Assembly (NCBI GenBank): GCA_020086605.1 | Contig: JACBWW010000083.1 | Coordinates: 1,495,323-1,559,322 of the forward strand | Direction: 5' to 3' | DNA from: Lanius collurio | Taxonomy: Eukaryota > Chordata > Aves > Passeriformes > Laniidae | DNA: 64,000 nt | Part shown: positions 1 to 12,700 of the stretch, piece by piece | Layout: the number at the start of each line of letters is the position of its first letter | Position numbering within the stretch: the first letter of the stretch is position 1 | Translations under genes and position numbers: made by a program | Notes under the pieces: model-generated | What the model was told of the DNA's origin: nothing | Database searches by the model: none | What the model saw: only the letters and a program-made list of their open reading frames with translations

Positions 1-99
1 ACAGAGCCTTTGTTAAACTCAGGGAATCCAGAACACCAGTTTTTTGGGGAGTCAGACTCACTAATTGTCTTCCCCCAGGATGAAGCAGAAGCAACATGC

Positions 100-405
100 T
101 CAGAACAGGGCACTGTCCTCTGCTCTGTGGTGAGCAGGGGCAGGACTTGAGGGAACAGCTGGAGCTGTGTCAGGGGAGGGTGAGGTTGGATATCAGGAAA
201 AGATTTTTTCCCCTAGGGGTGGTAGGGCACTGAACAGGCTCCCCAGGGAATGGTGACATTCCCAAGGCTGCCAGAGCTCATGGGGGATTTGGACAACGCT
301 CTCAGGGAAGCCCAGGGAGAAGTTGTTGGGGTGTCTGTGCAGGGCCAGCAGTTGGACTGGTTGCTCCTGGTGGGTCCCTTTCAACTCAGGATATTCTGTG
401 TTTTT
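100..405 (+). repeat. CR1 LINE 3' fragment
   Basis: This is a diverged, 5'-truncated CR1 retrotransposon tail. It has the order typical of bird CR1 ends: a 'gatatcaggaaaa' segment, a 'gaacaggctccccaggga' segment, and a terminal 'gggtccctttcaactcagga' block that runs out at 'tattctgtg'. No reverse-transcriptase reading frame remains. The identification rests on the remembered consensus, and the left edge is approximate. Confidence 0.8.
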
Positions 406-1130
406 ACAACTTTCCTGTGGCAATGAAACACAGAAGAGGAGGAAAAAAAAAGCCACTACAGAGACAATTGAAGTCTCATCTAAAGACTGAGGAACTGCCT
501 CCCAGTTTGAGGAATGCTGGGTGAATGTTGATGGGGGATGAACTGAAACTTCACCCTGCCTTCCTGGAGACCCTGCTGGAGTCACCCATTCACAGGTGGA
601 CACAGCAGGGAAAGAGGAAAGCAATCCTCATCCTTACCAGCTGTAAGGCCATGTGTCACCTCAGGACAAATCCCTGCAGTCCAGCTCCTTTGGCACCCAT
701 GCCAACATTCCATCACTGCCTTGCACCCATGAATGTGTGCAGCCCTCCCACCTCCCCTCCATTCTGGACTCTCCTCAGCCCCAAGAGCTGGGCTGGGATG
801 TACCAGAGACAAATGAATTTGGGTTAAATTGGTGCCACATGTACAAGTGGCAGCTGTGTTGGTATGGACGTGGTGCACAGCAGACTCTCCTAAATATTTG
901 TCAGACTGATGGGATGGATTTGCCCTCTTCATGTGGCACCTCAGGTACCAGAGAGCCTCTCAAGTGGTGCTCAAAACCCCTGTAAGGACAAGCGAGTCAT
1001 CCCTGCTTCCAGTGTTTAACTGGAAGTTCATGTGGGGACAGCTGCAGGTGGCCTCACTTCCCATGCTCACAAACTGGAGCTGTCTGTGAAGTGAGGTGAA
1101 TCCTATCCTGAGCATCAGGGAGAGAAGTCC

Positions 1131-1290
1131 TAGAATCTCAGAATGATTTGGGTGGGAAGAGACCTTAAAAGCCATCTCATCCCACCCCCTGCCATGGGCA
1201 CCTTCCACTAGCCCAGGTTGCTCCAAGCCCCATCCAGCCTGACCTGGAACACTTCCAGGGATGGGCAGCCACAGCTTCTCTGGGCAGGTA
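1131..1290 (-). repeat. CR1 LINE 3' fragment, inverted
   Basis: Read on the minus strand this is a CR1 tail. On the plus strand it starts with 'gaatctcagaatgatttggg', then 'accccctgccatgggcacc', and ends near 'cagcttctctgggca'. These are the reverse complement of the CR1 3' consensus. It is truncated at both ends and non-coding. Confidence 0.85.
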
Positions 1291-1844
1291 CTCACAAAGT
1301 GAGTCAGGTACTTGCAGAGGGAGAAATTTCACCTTTACTGAGTAGTGCATCCCAGTAGTGCATTCCAGAACACTGGCAGAGAGTTGTATTTTTCCAGGAC
1401 TGGTATTACAGCTGCAGTAACTCCCATATCTGGGGAAAAAAAAAATAAATCCAAGCATAACATATGATGTTCAGCCACTGGGGTGAGTTCCCTGTTGCTT
1501 TTATATTTTCCAGGGAAAAGGTGATGCATTTGGATCTTCATCTTCAAGGGGGTGGAACCGAGCAAAACACTACCCTGTCTTCATGTTCCCAGTCTCTTCC
1601 TCTGTGAGACCTGTGTGGACAGTCTTCCCTCAACGCCTAAAGAGAGGAAAGTTAAAATCCCACATTGTGGGACTGAGGAGAAATCAGGCAGCTGGACGGA
1701 GGCACCACTGCAATAATCCCTGTGATTATATATAATTGTCATGTGGACATAGATAATGATGGCAATCCCAAGAAGCCCAGAAACTTAAGAAGTCTGCAGT
1801 GAGACTTTTCACAATGTCCTGCAGTGAGGGGACAAGGGGAAATA

Positions 1845-2090
1845 ACTTTAAGTGGCCAGAGGGCAGGGTTAGATGGAATATTGGGAAGGAATTCTTCCCT
1901 GTGAGGGTGGGCAGGCCCTGGCACAGGGTGCCCAGAGAAGCTGTGCCTGCCCCATACCTGGAAGTGCCCAAGGTTAGACGGGGCTTGGAGCAACCTGGGC
2001 TTGTGGAAGGTGTCTCTGCCCATCAGAGGGGGTTAGAACTGGATGGTCTGGAAGGTTCCTTCAAACCCAAACCATTCCCTGATTCTATGA
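1845..2090 (+). repeat. CR1 LINE 3' fragment
   Basis: This is a sense-strand CR1 tail. It begins near 'ggccagagggcagggttaga', continues through 'attcttccctgtgagggtgg' and 'gagcaacctgggcttgtgga', and ends in the CR1 signature 'ccattccctgattctatga'. It resembles the fragment at 37.0 kb, which suggests the same subfamily. Confidence 0.85.
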
Positions 2091-3247
2091 GCCTGGAAGA
2101 ACTCAGTACACCAAGCACGAAGGAGTAATGGCAGATTGTACCCCAGGGCTTCAGAAATGAGAGACAGACTGAGACAGTGAAATGGGTTAAGTGGATTACA
2201 GAAAAATGTTAAAAGATCAAAAAAGGGAGACATCAAAATTGACACGGAGGGAAGTGCTCCACCACTACAGACAGCAGTGTAAATAGATCAGGTATGCCAG
2301 AAATAAATGAAACTACCACATCATCATCCAGTGCCTCTCTCTACCCTGAAAAATAGTTTCTGCCTGTCTTTTCTTGTGCTGGCAAGTTTTAAACCTCCTG
2401 AGGTTGGGTTTAAAGAGTGCAATGTGTGTTTTCTTGCCTTATTCATACCTGCAGGTCTTCAGTGACCTGCAGAAATAAACACAGGTGGACAGAGCAGAGG
2501 AATCCTGCAGCAGAAAAGATGGGAAGAATGAGGGAGGAAGCAGCAATGCAAAAAGGCAGCTGGGAATAGCTGGGGATCAGCTGTAAGAGGAAGGCTTCAG
2601 TTTGATCTATGGTGCCACAGACATTATTAATGATTTGCTGGTTTTTACCTTTAAAAACTTGGGGTGGATTATTTATTATGTCACCACAGTGCTCATATGA
2701 TCTATGAAAGGGACAATAATATGTATCTGTTCCTGGCCTCTCAGATTCACTGCGTTTTTACAGACTTTAATTAGGACTTAATTCTGCACTCCTGACACAG
2801 AGGAAGAGTTTGTGGTGTACTTGAAGAAAAGACAAACACTTCCCCCATTACTTAAAATATCCCATTTGACCATGAATGAACAGCTCTGCTGAGAGTCATC
2901 ACAGCATTTTCACAGGTCAAAGGATTTATTTTCCTCTGAAAATAATGAATATCCCAGGGAAACCCAATTGGACTAGAAATACTGCCAAAGCCCTGACTTT
3001 GGTGTCCTTCCTTGAAGTTAGCCTGGAAAGCAGTGGGCATTAGCTGTGTTCTGAGTGGGAATCTCTGCAGTAGGGTTGGGGTTCTGCATTTGGGAGAAAA
3101 TGCCTGTGATTTGGATCCAGAATCATCATTTGAGGTTAGGGAAAGGCAGGAGTAGCTGTATATCCAACTCAGCCAAAAAACTCACTTGCCATGCACAGGC
3201 AGAACTGCAGATAACCCAGTTATTGATGTACTCAGGGCACCTTGGAA
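2091..3247. other. non-coding stretch, nothing recognised
   Basis: I see no exon, RNA gene or repeat I can name between the CR1 fragment and the pyrimidine tract. Open frames are short and show no family resemblance. If ARHGEF6 exons 1 and 2 lie to the left of the window, this is intron 2. If the CpG island is the main promoter, it is upstream flank. Confidence 0.5.
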
Positions 3248-3378
3248 TTCCTTTCCTTTCCTTTCTTTTCCTTTCTTTTCCTTTCTTTTCCTTTCCCCTT
3301 TTTTCCCTTCCCCGATTTACTTTTTCCCTTTCCTTCCCCCTCCTCCCCCCCCACCCCCTTTCTCTTCTTCCCTTTCCC
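3248..3378. repeat. polypyrimidine tract with a 10-bp CTTTC/TTTTC repeat
   Basis: Positions 3248-3313 are 66 uninterrupted pyrimidines, including three exact copies of 'ctttcttttc' (3261-3290). Two more pyrimidine runs follow (3320-3352 and 3354-3378), the first ending in a C8 run. The tract lies directly upstream of the CpG island. Such mirror-like pyrimidine tracts can form triplex DNA, and the G-rich complement could form quadruplexes. Both are inferences. Confidence 0.9.
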
Positions 3379-3399
3379 ATGTATCTTTCACCTTTGCCG

Positions 3400-4340
3400 T
3401 CCGCTTCTCGCTCCCCCGGAGCCTGCCCGGTGCCTCCCACCTGCGGCCGGCGGAGGGAGCTGCGGCCGCGCGGCCGGGCCGCGTCCCGCAGCGAGCATCG
3501 GAGCGGGGCGGAGCGGGGCGGTGGCACCGCCTGTCACTTCCCCTTCCCTTCTCTTCCCTTCCCCGCGCTGCGATCCGGCTCCGGGTCAGAGCCGCAGCGG
3601 CCGATGTGCAGCAGCGGCCGATCTGCAGCACCGCCCGCGCTGCCGCCATGCCCCGGGGCTGCGCGCCCGCCCGCCCGCCGCCGTGAGTACTGACCATCTC
3701 CATCCCCCGGGGGGCCCTGCGGATGTCCTAGCTGCTCAGCAGGGATGTCTCCGGGCAGCTCCCATGGGTGTCCCCGATGAAAGGGGTGGTGGCACTGGAG
3801 CGGAGGGTTCGGAGCCGGCGCCGTGGCTGTATTCTGGGCGCTCCGCGGGTACAACGACGCTCCCGCCGCCCGCCTGGCTCTGTCTCGCCTATGCTGGCGG
3901 AGCCCCGGCCGCGCCGTCGCTCCCGCTGGAGGCACAGGCAGGTCTAGTGGGAGTAGCCGGGTCAGCGAGCGTCCGAAGCACCGCATCCTTGGGGTCGGGC
4001 GGCTCCAGCTCCCGTCCTTGGATTTGGAGGGGTCGCGGCCGCGCCGGGCTTCGGGCTTGGCACCTAACTGGGGGTTGTCCAACTGTAGACAGCTTGGACT
4101 CGAAACACAACCCGGCTTTTCCTAACTTTTCTGCGTTTCCCGTCGCGGGACTGGGATTTTGGGTGCTGATAACTTGTTTACCGCGCCCAGATTTGGGCCT
4201 TCTATTCTCGTCCTTCCCGAATAGCCGGGTGCTCTTGTGGTCGCGAAGCACCGGCTCTTGCTCATCCCCTCGCTGCCTTTGGCGGAGGCTGGCGGTGCGG
4301 CAGTGCAGAGCTCTCGCCCGGCGCGGTGCTTGACGAAACA
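3400..4340. promoter_or_regulatory. CpG island, probable promoter
   Basis: CpG dinucleotides are dense here and sparse in the rest of the window. Two GC boxes (ggggcgg at 3505-3511 and 3515-3521) lie in a duplicated 10-mer, gagcggggcg. A 17-bp unit (gcagcggccgatgtgca) is nearly repeated at 3594-3610 and 3611-3627. A strong splice donor (gtgagtac) follows at 3683. Together these suggest a TATA-less promoter with a plus-strand first exon. It lies 2.3-3.2 kb upstream of the first recognised ARHGEF6 exon. It could be an alternative ARHGEF6 promoter, the promoter of an unrelated or divergent transcript, or the main promoter in this lineage. The sequence alone does not decide. Confidence 0.75.
3522..3682 (+). 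other. putative non-coding first exon ending at a splice donor
   Basis: The segment between the GC boxes and the donor at 3683 (gcc|gtgagtac) would be a plausible first exon; its 5' edge is a guess. It contains an ATG at 3648 followed by 11 codons plus two bases. That phase does not fit the phase-0 acceptor of the exon at 6619, nor those at 11322 and 11862. If spliced to ARHGEF6 it would act as 5' UTR with a short upstream frame. The first in-frame ARHGEF6 ATG would then be at 11865, just before the SH3 domain. Confidence 0.35.
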
Positions 4341-6618
4341 GCCGGAGCGTGTTGCCGAGGGGAGCTGCAGTCTGATTCTTGAAGTCAGAACTGCGTTTAA
4401 TGCAGATCCTCAGATGATAGGTGTAGATTTAAATGCGGTTTTAGTTATATCCACCTGATCTTCCATGAGTTAGAAGCGAAAAAGCCTTTTCTGCCTCTAT
4501 TTGTCTTCCAGCTGCAGCTTGTCTTTTAGTTATGAATGGAATTATTGATGGATTGTGCTGGAAAAAGTAATTTTTAGCTCATAAATGAGGACTTTTCTGT
4601 ATGAGGAATCTATTCTGGAACAAGCTGCAGAGTATATTTACATTACAGTAGCTGACCTAGAAGAGTTTTCCACATAGCCACTGTTCCACAGTAGCTGTTC
4701 AAGACAATTTCCCCATGAAGAAGTTCTAAATGTTATTACTTGCTTTTGTGCTGAAATTTTTTGCATATCTTTCTCTCCGCCATTTTTATCTGGACTTTGT
4801 CAGCTTGATGACTCTGAGCTTACAGCATTATTCTCTTCACTGAAGGATTTGAGATGTATTTTACTACTTTGCTCCTTAGAAAAAAAAAAAGGCATTCATT
4901 CAAGGCAGGACTTTATTTTTCTGAAATTACTGAAGAGGAAGAAAAAGGGTATGGCTGAGAAAATGACACACCAGACAAATGCATGCAAGCATCCCAGCCT
5001 GGCTGTTTACTTCCTCTTGTGCAACTGTAATGTCCCATCCTCCAGCAGCTGCCAATGGGGTCAGCACATGCCTGGGCTCTCTGTTACCGTCTCCCTTTCC
5101 ATGGAAATAGGAACATCACTGCTTAGGGCTGAAGGCAATGCTTGGATAGCACTGCCTGCAACTGCAGGGCAGGAAAAATGGTTCATGCACCAGCTGGCAG
5201 AGGAGATGTGACTTACATAGTCCAAAGGAGCAAACCCAAGTGAACACAGGCAATAGATCAGCTCAGAAACAGCCCAAGGTAGATGGGTATGTCCCTGGAA
5301 TGTGCAGAGCAGTAGATGCAATTGGAGCTGTGGAGCTACAGGTTTTAATATTTGTAATGACAGCAGGCTGTCCCCATGCTAAGCATGGATTAAGTTTCTT
5401 TAGGGTGAAGCGTGTCTCTCAGTATTGAGTAGCTGAGTCAATTTGAAAATATATTCTCAACAAAGTGCAGCCTTTGTACTGTCCGTGTTGGACTTTGGTG
5501 CTGCTCTGGTGTGTCTGTGAAGAGGAGGAGATGCCATGAGCATCCAGAGCTGTGAGAGAGGCCAGTCCCCTTCTTATTTGAAATATGCCAAGTATACTCA
5601 AGGAGGTCTGTGTGGAAAGCAAGAAAGGACTGTTTTAAAGGGAAGTACTAGCCTAAAGGTAATTAAGACTTGTGTCCTTATTTAGTAGGATACACACTTT
5701 AGTGTATTAGAGGTGTTTGTAACTAGATGGTGACCATCAGGAGAGCTTTAAAATCATCTTTCCTGTTCATTGGTTTGTGTATCTGTGGTCTCTATCTGCA
5801 ATACAACATGTATTTGGGGATTAGCAGATGATGCCATGGTGGTAGCAACAAGAGGGACTTTTTGTATCTCTTATCTTTGCTTCATTGATGGTAGGATTTG
5901 TACAGTCTGTATGAAGTTGAGAGCATTTTTCAGATGTTAGAGGGGATTGAAGTGTTTTGGAAACTCAAACTGCCCTTCATTATACTGGTGAAGATTTCTG
6001 AATTGCACAAGGTTCTGGTTATCAATCATGGAAAATAAGCCCTGGCTAGCCACATATTTCTGTTTTGCCATTGAGGAATAGCAACATCAAATTCTTTAGT
6101 GTGAGATTTTGGTATATGAGATAACTGGGTTTGTCTTCCTGTAAAAAAGTTTAAATGTATAAATTGCAATAGCAGAAAATTCCATGTGTGTTAATTCTGC
6201 TGTGGAAAATATGTGTGTGTTTATACATAGATCTCTGTATGTACAGCCTCGATCTCTTTAGCTTTTGACAACAAAAATAGCAATAAAATCTTTACTTCCC
6301 TCAAGGCCAGCAATAACCTTCTCAGTGATTTTCAGAGGAGTCTCTGCTCTGCAGACAGCACTGATTCCTTCCCTGTTCCCAGCATTACACTCCAAATGCT
6401 GCTGGGTCCTCCTGCCCTTCCCACGCCGCCTGCCAGTGGTGCCCCAGGAATTCTCTGTCTGTAAAGGAAACGGGACTCGTCAGCCCTGAATAAACACCCT
6501 GTCCCTGTAGAGACTTAGGGGCTGCCTAAACCTCACTGTCTCCCTCCAGCATAGTGGGTGGCTCCAGCCACCAGAGTGAGATGTTTTGGGCTCCACTGAC
6601 TGAGTTCATCTTTCACAG
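4341..6618. other. non-coding stretch between CpG island and first ARHGEF6 exon
   Basis: I searched this stretch on the plus strand for the missing N-terminal half of the CH domain (a segment like VVLCKL followed by an FLKGC-like segment) and found neither. It is AT-rich, typical intronic sequence with no repeat I can name. Confidence 0.6.
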
Positions 6619-6703
6619 GTGTTTGATCCACATGATTTGTACACTGGAGAACAGTTCTCCAAGGTCCTGAGCACATTAACAGCTATAAATAAAGCTACTG
6701 AAG
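6619..6703 (+). CDS. ARHGEF6: ARHGEF6 exon: C-terminal part of the CH domain
   Basis: The acceptor is tttcacag and the donor gtaaga. It enters in phase 0 and leaves in phase 1. The 28 codons begin [10 protein letters not shown] and contain FSKVLSTL, matching the last helices of the PIX calponin-homology domain. There is no in-frame ATG, so an upstream coding exon or a later start is required. Confidence 0.95.
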
Positions 6704-9700
6704 GTAAGAAAAAAGAGGTTCTTCTGTTGTAATTTCAAAGTATTTCTCATGTGTATGCAGGGCCAGTTTTTGGTTTTTTGCTAATTCCTGATTTATGGTG
6801 ATTTCTGGAGGTTTGTCAAATTGTACTGCCAGCACTGGTGGCTGATAGTGGATGGTGGGACTGACATTTCAGGCTTCTACCAACTCTGGATTAAAATGTG
6901 ACATTTCAGAGTTGCTGTGTGAACTCTGCAGAGCCTGATTATCACTTTATACTGAGGGACCTCTGCTCAGTTTTGACAGTATTAAGGGACTTCAAAGTAG
7001 CATGAGGAATCCTCAATGTAAATGAGCATGCACCTCCCAAAATGCAAATATCAGATTTTAAAGAGTGTGTTTTAAAGCTGAAGAAAAAGACAGGTCCATC
7101 TGCATAATACCTTTCCTGAATGTCAAAACAAGTGTTGTTGCTAGTTGCTTAGTCAATTGTATTGATATTTTTCTCTCTTTCCTCTCCCTGGTTCCATGGA
7201 GTAGGCTCCTGGATCTGGGAATCAAGCTGATGGCTTGTCCTGCATCCCTGGGAGCAGGAGTAGGAGTAGGCTGCTGAAGCAATACAAATCAGCTCATCCT
7301 GATTCCATCCCAGATATGTTTCCTACAGATTGCTTTAAAATGATATTTGGTAGCTTAGACTGTGAAAGGAGAAGTTCAACAGGGGGGACAATGGCACAGT
7401 GGTGCTCTGGGGAGGGGAGAGGGGACCAGGGTCTCTTTTCTGAGGGGATGAGGAGCAGGTCTGCCTGGTGCTGTGAAGAGTTCACAGCCTCTTGTCATGC
7501 AGGTGGTTTAGGACAAACTCCTCCACACCCACCAAAGTCCAGCATCAGGAGAAGAGTTCCATTTCTCTGTTGCAGGTTACATTTGAGGTGATTTAAGGAA
7601 GAAATTTCAAAATGAAAACTCATTATTTTCCTCTCACGAGAAGGCTTTCCTTTTGGCTTAGTGCATTTTGCCTATACATTGTATAAACTGGTGGATGAAT
7701 TATCATGCATATATTGTACATCAACATATATAATAATGTAATATGTCTTATAATAATGTATGATGTATGATAATAATAGTATATATTCGTACACACTCCC
7801 TATGATTTGTGCACACATTTGTGCGTGTTTGTGTGTATAATGCTGCCCTGAAGAAATTCAGGTTCTGAAGATGCTGTTCTGCAGCCAGGACTCAGCTATG
7901 CTGACAGCTCACTCTGTCGAAGTTTGGGAATGGGAATTTGGCCTCAGCATGCCATCTTCCAGCCTCAGCACCTCCTCCCAGCCCCTCACCACTCAATTAC
8001 CAACAGCACCTGCTGACCCTGTGTAGAAGCTCTTGCAGTTAAGTGTGATAGGGGATATAAAATGTAGGTTAACTCAACTGGGAGCAACCTCTGCAAATGC
8101 TGCTGTTATGATTGATATTTGCTTCATTTTTCTGAAAGTGAAAAGAGAGGGAAACTTTCTTGCCTCTGTCCTTACCACACACCTGGAGGAGTGTGATGAG
8201 GTATGTGCTGACAGGGTGGCAGGGCTGCAATGCCGTTTGCACATCAGTCCCCTTATTTACAGCCCTAACTCCATTTTTCCAGCCACCCATATGCCAGCTC
8301 AACCCAGGACAGGGCTTTGCTAGGGCATAGTTCCTATCATGTTACTGATGGGGCTATAGAGAATTTGGGATCCTTTTGGTTTCGTGACAAACATCTGTTT
8401 GAACATATGCTGTCTGTGTTTAAATGTTAAAAAGCACAATGCCTGTGATATAATTAACTGCTCAGGCAGGGAGCACCCTTGGGAAAAGTACAGGGTAAAG
8501 TAAATACATGTCTAAAACATTTGCTTTTTGGTGGCTTGGCTAAATTCCTGAGGAGCAGGAGCCTGTGTCCTACAAACTGGCACTGCAGATGGTCCAGTTC
8601 GTCTGTCTTGCCAGAGGCCACGGTCTGAGTGGAGTATCAGGATAAGTCTGGTACTAGCTACTGCAGTTGCTGCTGTTACCAAGGCTCTGACATGCCTGCA
8701 CATCCCGACACCCACAGCACTGCTGCATCCCAACATCCTGGCTGGAGGCAGAGGGAAGTAGGTGTCAGCTAAGGAAACACTGTGGCAATGTGTTTCTGAG
8801 CATCTATTTGAAGTCCAGATCCTTGTGTCTTCATGGATCTTTTTATGAAAATAACTGGAGGCATAATTTGTAGTGGATAAACTTTTAGTTCAGCAGCTGT
8901 CCATCAAAACACAGCAATACAGAGCTTGATGCTTTCGTCTGCAAGAGAGGACAGGGAAGGAAAACCAGCTGTGCTGGATCAGACAAGGCTCATCTGCCAA
9001 AAACAGTGTAGGAATGTGAGCAGAAAACCCAGCTATTTTAACCATAGTTTAATCAACATATGGCAGCAGTGTTCCATGCTGGACTAGGCATAGAATAGGA
9101 CACTGTCATGATGTAATATAAATGATACACTTCCCTGCCAAACTGTCAGAGGCAGTTTTGCATTTGTTTCTAGGTTGCTGCAGATATTTATAAAAGCTTT
9201 GGAAGATTGGGAGAGGCAGGGAGAATCATAAAATCAACAGTAACAGAGTCATTTCCGTGAGACTGTGGCTGATGACTTGAATAAGTGAAGTCTGGACTCA
9301 GGATTTATGCCCTCCCTTTCAGAAGGACTTGGGAAGGATATCTCACACTGGCAACCAGCCACACCCCTGGCCTGTGAGTCACCAAGAGCAGCCAAAACCA
9401 CTCCTGCTCAAATATCAGGATGCTTCAGAGAGAAAGACCCACTCTGTTAGCGAAGTGGGTTTTACATGGGAAGGAGTTTTGCAGTTGCTGCAGCCCAGGA
9501 ATCTGGGAATTTACCCTGCAGTCATCAGGCAGTTGTATAACAAGCAGGGCAAGAGAGAAAACTGCCTCTCTGACAGCACGTAAGGTTTGCTGTGGATGTT
9601 GTCCATCGCTGGAGGACAGACTGGCTAGACTGGTGTGTGGGTATGGCATGGCTGGGCTTTGTAAGACAGCAGCACCTGGAAGTCATAGTCATGGACCTGG

Positions 9701-12700
9701 TCCCCACTGTGCAAGGGGTAGGAGAGAGACAAAGCAAGTTGCTTCCCCAAGACCTCACAGTTTGTGTTGCTCCAAGTCCAATCTAAGGATGAGGTGTTTT
9801 CCTATTGAAACAAAAGTCCTCTGAGGAGAATAAAAGCCCAGCTGTGTTCCTGTAACTCCCACCAGATTTCCCCTTCAGAATGAGTTTTCCATGCTGGCAT
9901 TCAGAGTGGAGGAGAATGGAGGAAAAGCAGCCTTGAAGTTTGTCTTTTCCAATTTCTGTGCACATTTCATGGCTGCATCACCCTCTCCTCTTGCAGTGTT
10001 TTCAAGGCAGAACTCCAAACGTGGTCCAGAAACTTGCACATGCAGCACAAGGATTCCTGCAGACTGCTCTTCTCTGTTCTGCCTTTGAGGTCCATGGACA
10101 TGCAAGGTGCCCACTGCAGGTGGAAAACTGCAGCTCTGGAATGCAGAAGTGTCCTTAAATCTGAAGAGAAGCTACAAGACCAATCTTAAAAGTCCTTCAC
10201 AGTTTACTGAAGTGATAATATCTGCTGTTGTGTCTTTTGAGCACCATGCAACACAGAATGGAGGTGATCAGAGTGGTGTCCCACAGTGTGGTGTAGGGTA
10301 CAGTAGGGTGGCTTGAATCCCAAGTTTTTACCCCTCTGCAGCATATCCAGCAGGATGCTGGGGCTTAGTGCTGCCAGGTCCTGCAGGATCTGGAGCTGCT
10401 CTTAGCAACAAGGCCACTGACTCAGTCTCTGCACAGTTTGGACCAGGAAACTTTTTATCCTCTGGCAACTTTTTCAGTGTTAATGTAGAAACAAATCACT
10501 AATTATGATAACAGATGTGTCAGAGCAGCAGCATTGCCTCCAGCATCAGGTGGAGACAGAAACAAGCCTAGAGATTGGTTTGCAAAGGAAGAAGCTCTCT
10601 GAATGTGTGAAGGAGGTAGCTCCAAGAGCTGCTGGGATGATCTGAGCCTTTCTATAGGCAGTTCATCTCCTGGGCATGACACTCCTGTCCTTCCTCAGCG
10701 TGGCTTGAATCCCTCTCTCACATGACTAATGGCAGCCATCCATGAACAGCAATCAAAATAGTGCCTAGCCTCTTTTAGCTGGATAATGAACCCAGAGGGA
10801 CTTCTCTAGAGGAACAATTGTGTTGACCAACTGTTCAGCATTCCTCCCCACTCAGCAGGATAGCCCACCCTGCAGCTGCAGAGGTGACCTAAGAGCACTC
10901 ACTGGAGAGCTAAACTTTGACACACCTTCAACAGTGCTTACTTGGATCCCAGAAACATTCCCAGTAGGGAATCACTGTACTGAGTATTATTCTACTTTTC
11001 TACAGTTTTAAGGGGGATTTCAAAGAAATACTGCAATTGAATGTGTGGCTGCAAAGCTGGCACAACCTAGGAGTGCCTCAGGATGCAATTTAAGTTCTTC
11101 CATGATAGATGGGTTATCCCAGCCCAGAAAACTACCCTCACTGCTGACTGGGAGTACCCGCACTACAGATGCCATGCACTTGCTGTCTTGCTTTGATAAA
11201 TGCTCTTTGAACTGTTGTGCTCTGTTCCCGTTTTCTTTGCAGGCTTTACTCTTTGCTTTGCTGTGATGTGGAAGGATGGTGGACAGCTGGGTAAAACTCA
11301 GATGTTGTTTTGTTTCCCCAGATCAGCTGTCAAAAGGGCCATGTTCACATCGATCCTCTCTTAACACCGCGGCTGGAGACCCCCAGAGTGACTCCAAGGG
11401 CACAGCTTCCCAGTCAGCAAGGGTGTTACGGAGGCAGTCCAAGCCTGTGGTACCCTTTATTTAACATGTAATCGTGGGTTTAAAGGCCTTGGGGGTAGTG
11501 GAGTGTGATTGGTACCTCTGGCTCAGCACCAGAAGTTGTTCTCCCCTGATCTCCATCATGGGTTTGCTGCCTCACCTGGAGAGAGTCCCGCAGCTTCTCC
11601 AAACTGCAATGTTTCTCTGTGTGACATGAGGAGAGTGATTCTTATCTGCCCCCCATAGCAATGGGAAACTAAATTAATGCTTGGGAGGGACCTTGTGGTC
11701 CTCTGAAGGGAGTGCTTACGTAACAGCAAGATATTATTGCTTTTTATACAGAGCAAAACTGAAAAAACAGCTGTCACAACAGAGCACAACAATGGCTTGT
11801 CCTAGTGGTTTCTGCTTTTTTTTTGCTATTTACTGATGTTTTTCCACGTTTCTTTCCTTAGGAGATGACCGAGAATGGGAGTCATCAGCTGGTGGTAAAG
11901 GCCAGGTTCAATTTTAAGCAGACCAATGAGGATGAACTCTCTGTTAACAAAGGAGACATTATTTATGTCACCCGAGTTGAAGAAGGGGGCTGGTGGGAAG
12001 GGACCTTGAATGGAAAAACAGGCTGGTTCCCAAGCAACTACGTCAGAGAAATCAAATCCACCGGTAAGCAAATTGCTTTCAAGGGCTGATTGAATGACAG
12101 TGGCATAATGCAGTGAGGACCCTTGTGCCTTTGGGAAATTGCTGCTTTTTATTAAAGACCATTTGTGTACTTCAAGCAGCTGGGCTAATAGAAGGACGAA
12201 CAGAAGAGTAAAGCCTAGTCTTTCGGATGAGTTGCTTGAGAGCTGCTTCACCCTCTTCCCAGCACATTGTGCCTTTCTGTTGCTGCCCCCAAGCCCCAGC
12301 AACATGGAAGCAGTGATACTGTCAGAGGATGAGGACAGAGATGGATGTGGGTCCCCTTTGCCCTGGGGACCCTTCAGGTCATTCCAGCATTTGAGCACAG
12401 AACTAGCTTTTAGTTAGAGACCTTGGTCAGGCAATGTATTTGTGTTTGATCCTGGCTTTTCGGGCATCAGTGGAATGGATGCTCACTGTCATAGTGTAGA
12501 ATCTGACAAAAACTGAATGGCCACAGGGCATGGTCCGTAGTGATGGCTGATTTCACAGAGTGCATTTTTCCCCAGATGCTTTTGCTGCAATATTGAGAAA
12601 GGAAGAGGGAGGGGCCGATCCATCTGATGATGTCTGCCTTTATTGAGCTTTATCTTGAGTGTCCTTAACATTTTCTGTGATGTGGTTGTACTCAGACATA

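Noticed and set aside
3242..4333. 363-codon plus-strand open frame across the pyrimidine tract and CpG island
   Set aside because: It translates the pyrimidine repeat into Phe/Ser/Pro runs, crosses a good splice donor and is mirrored by other long frames in the same GC-rich DNA. It is open because of composition.
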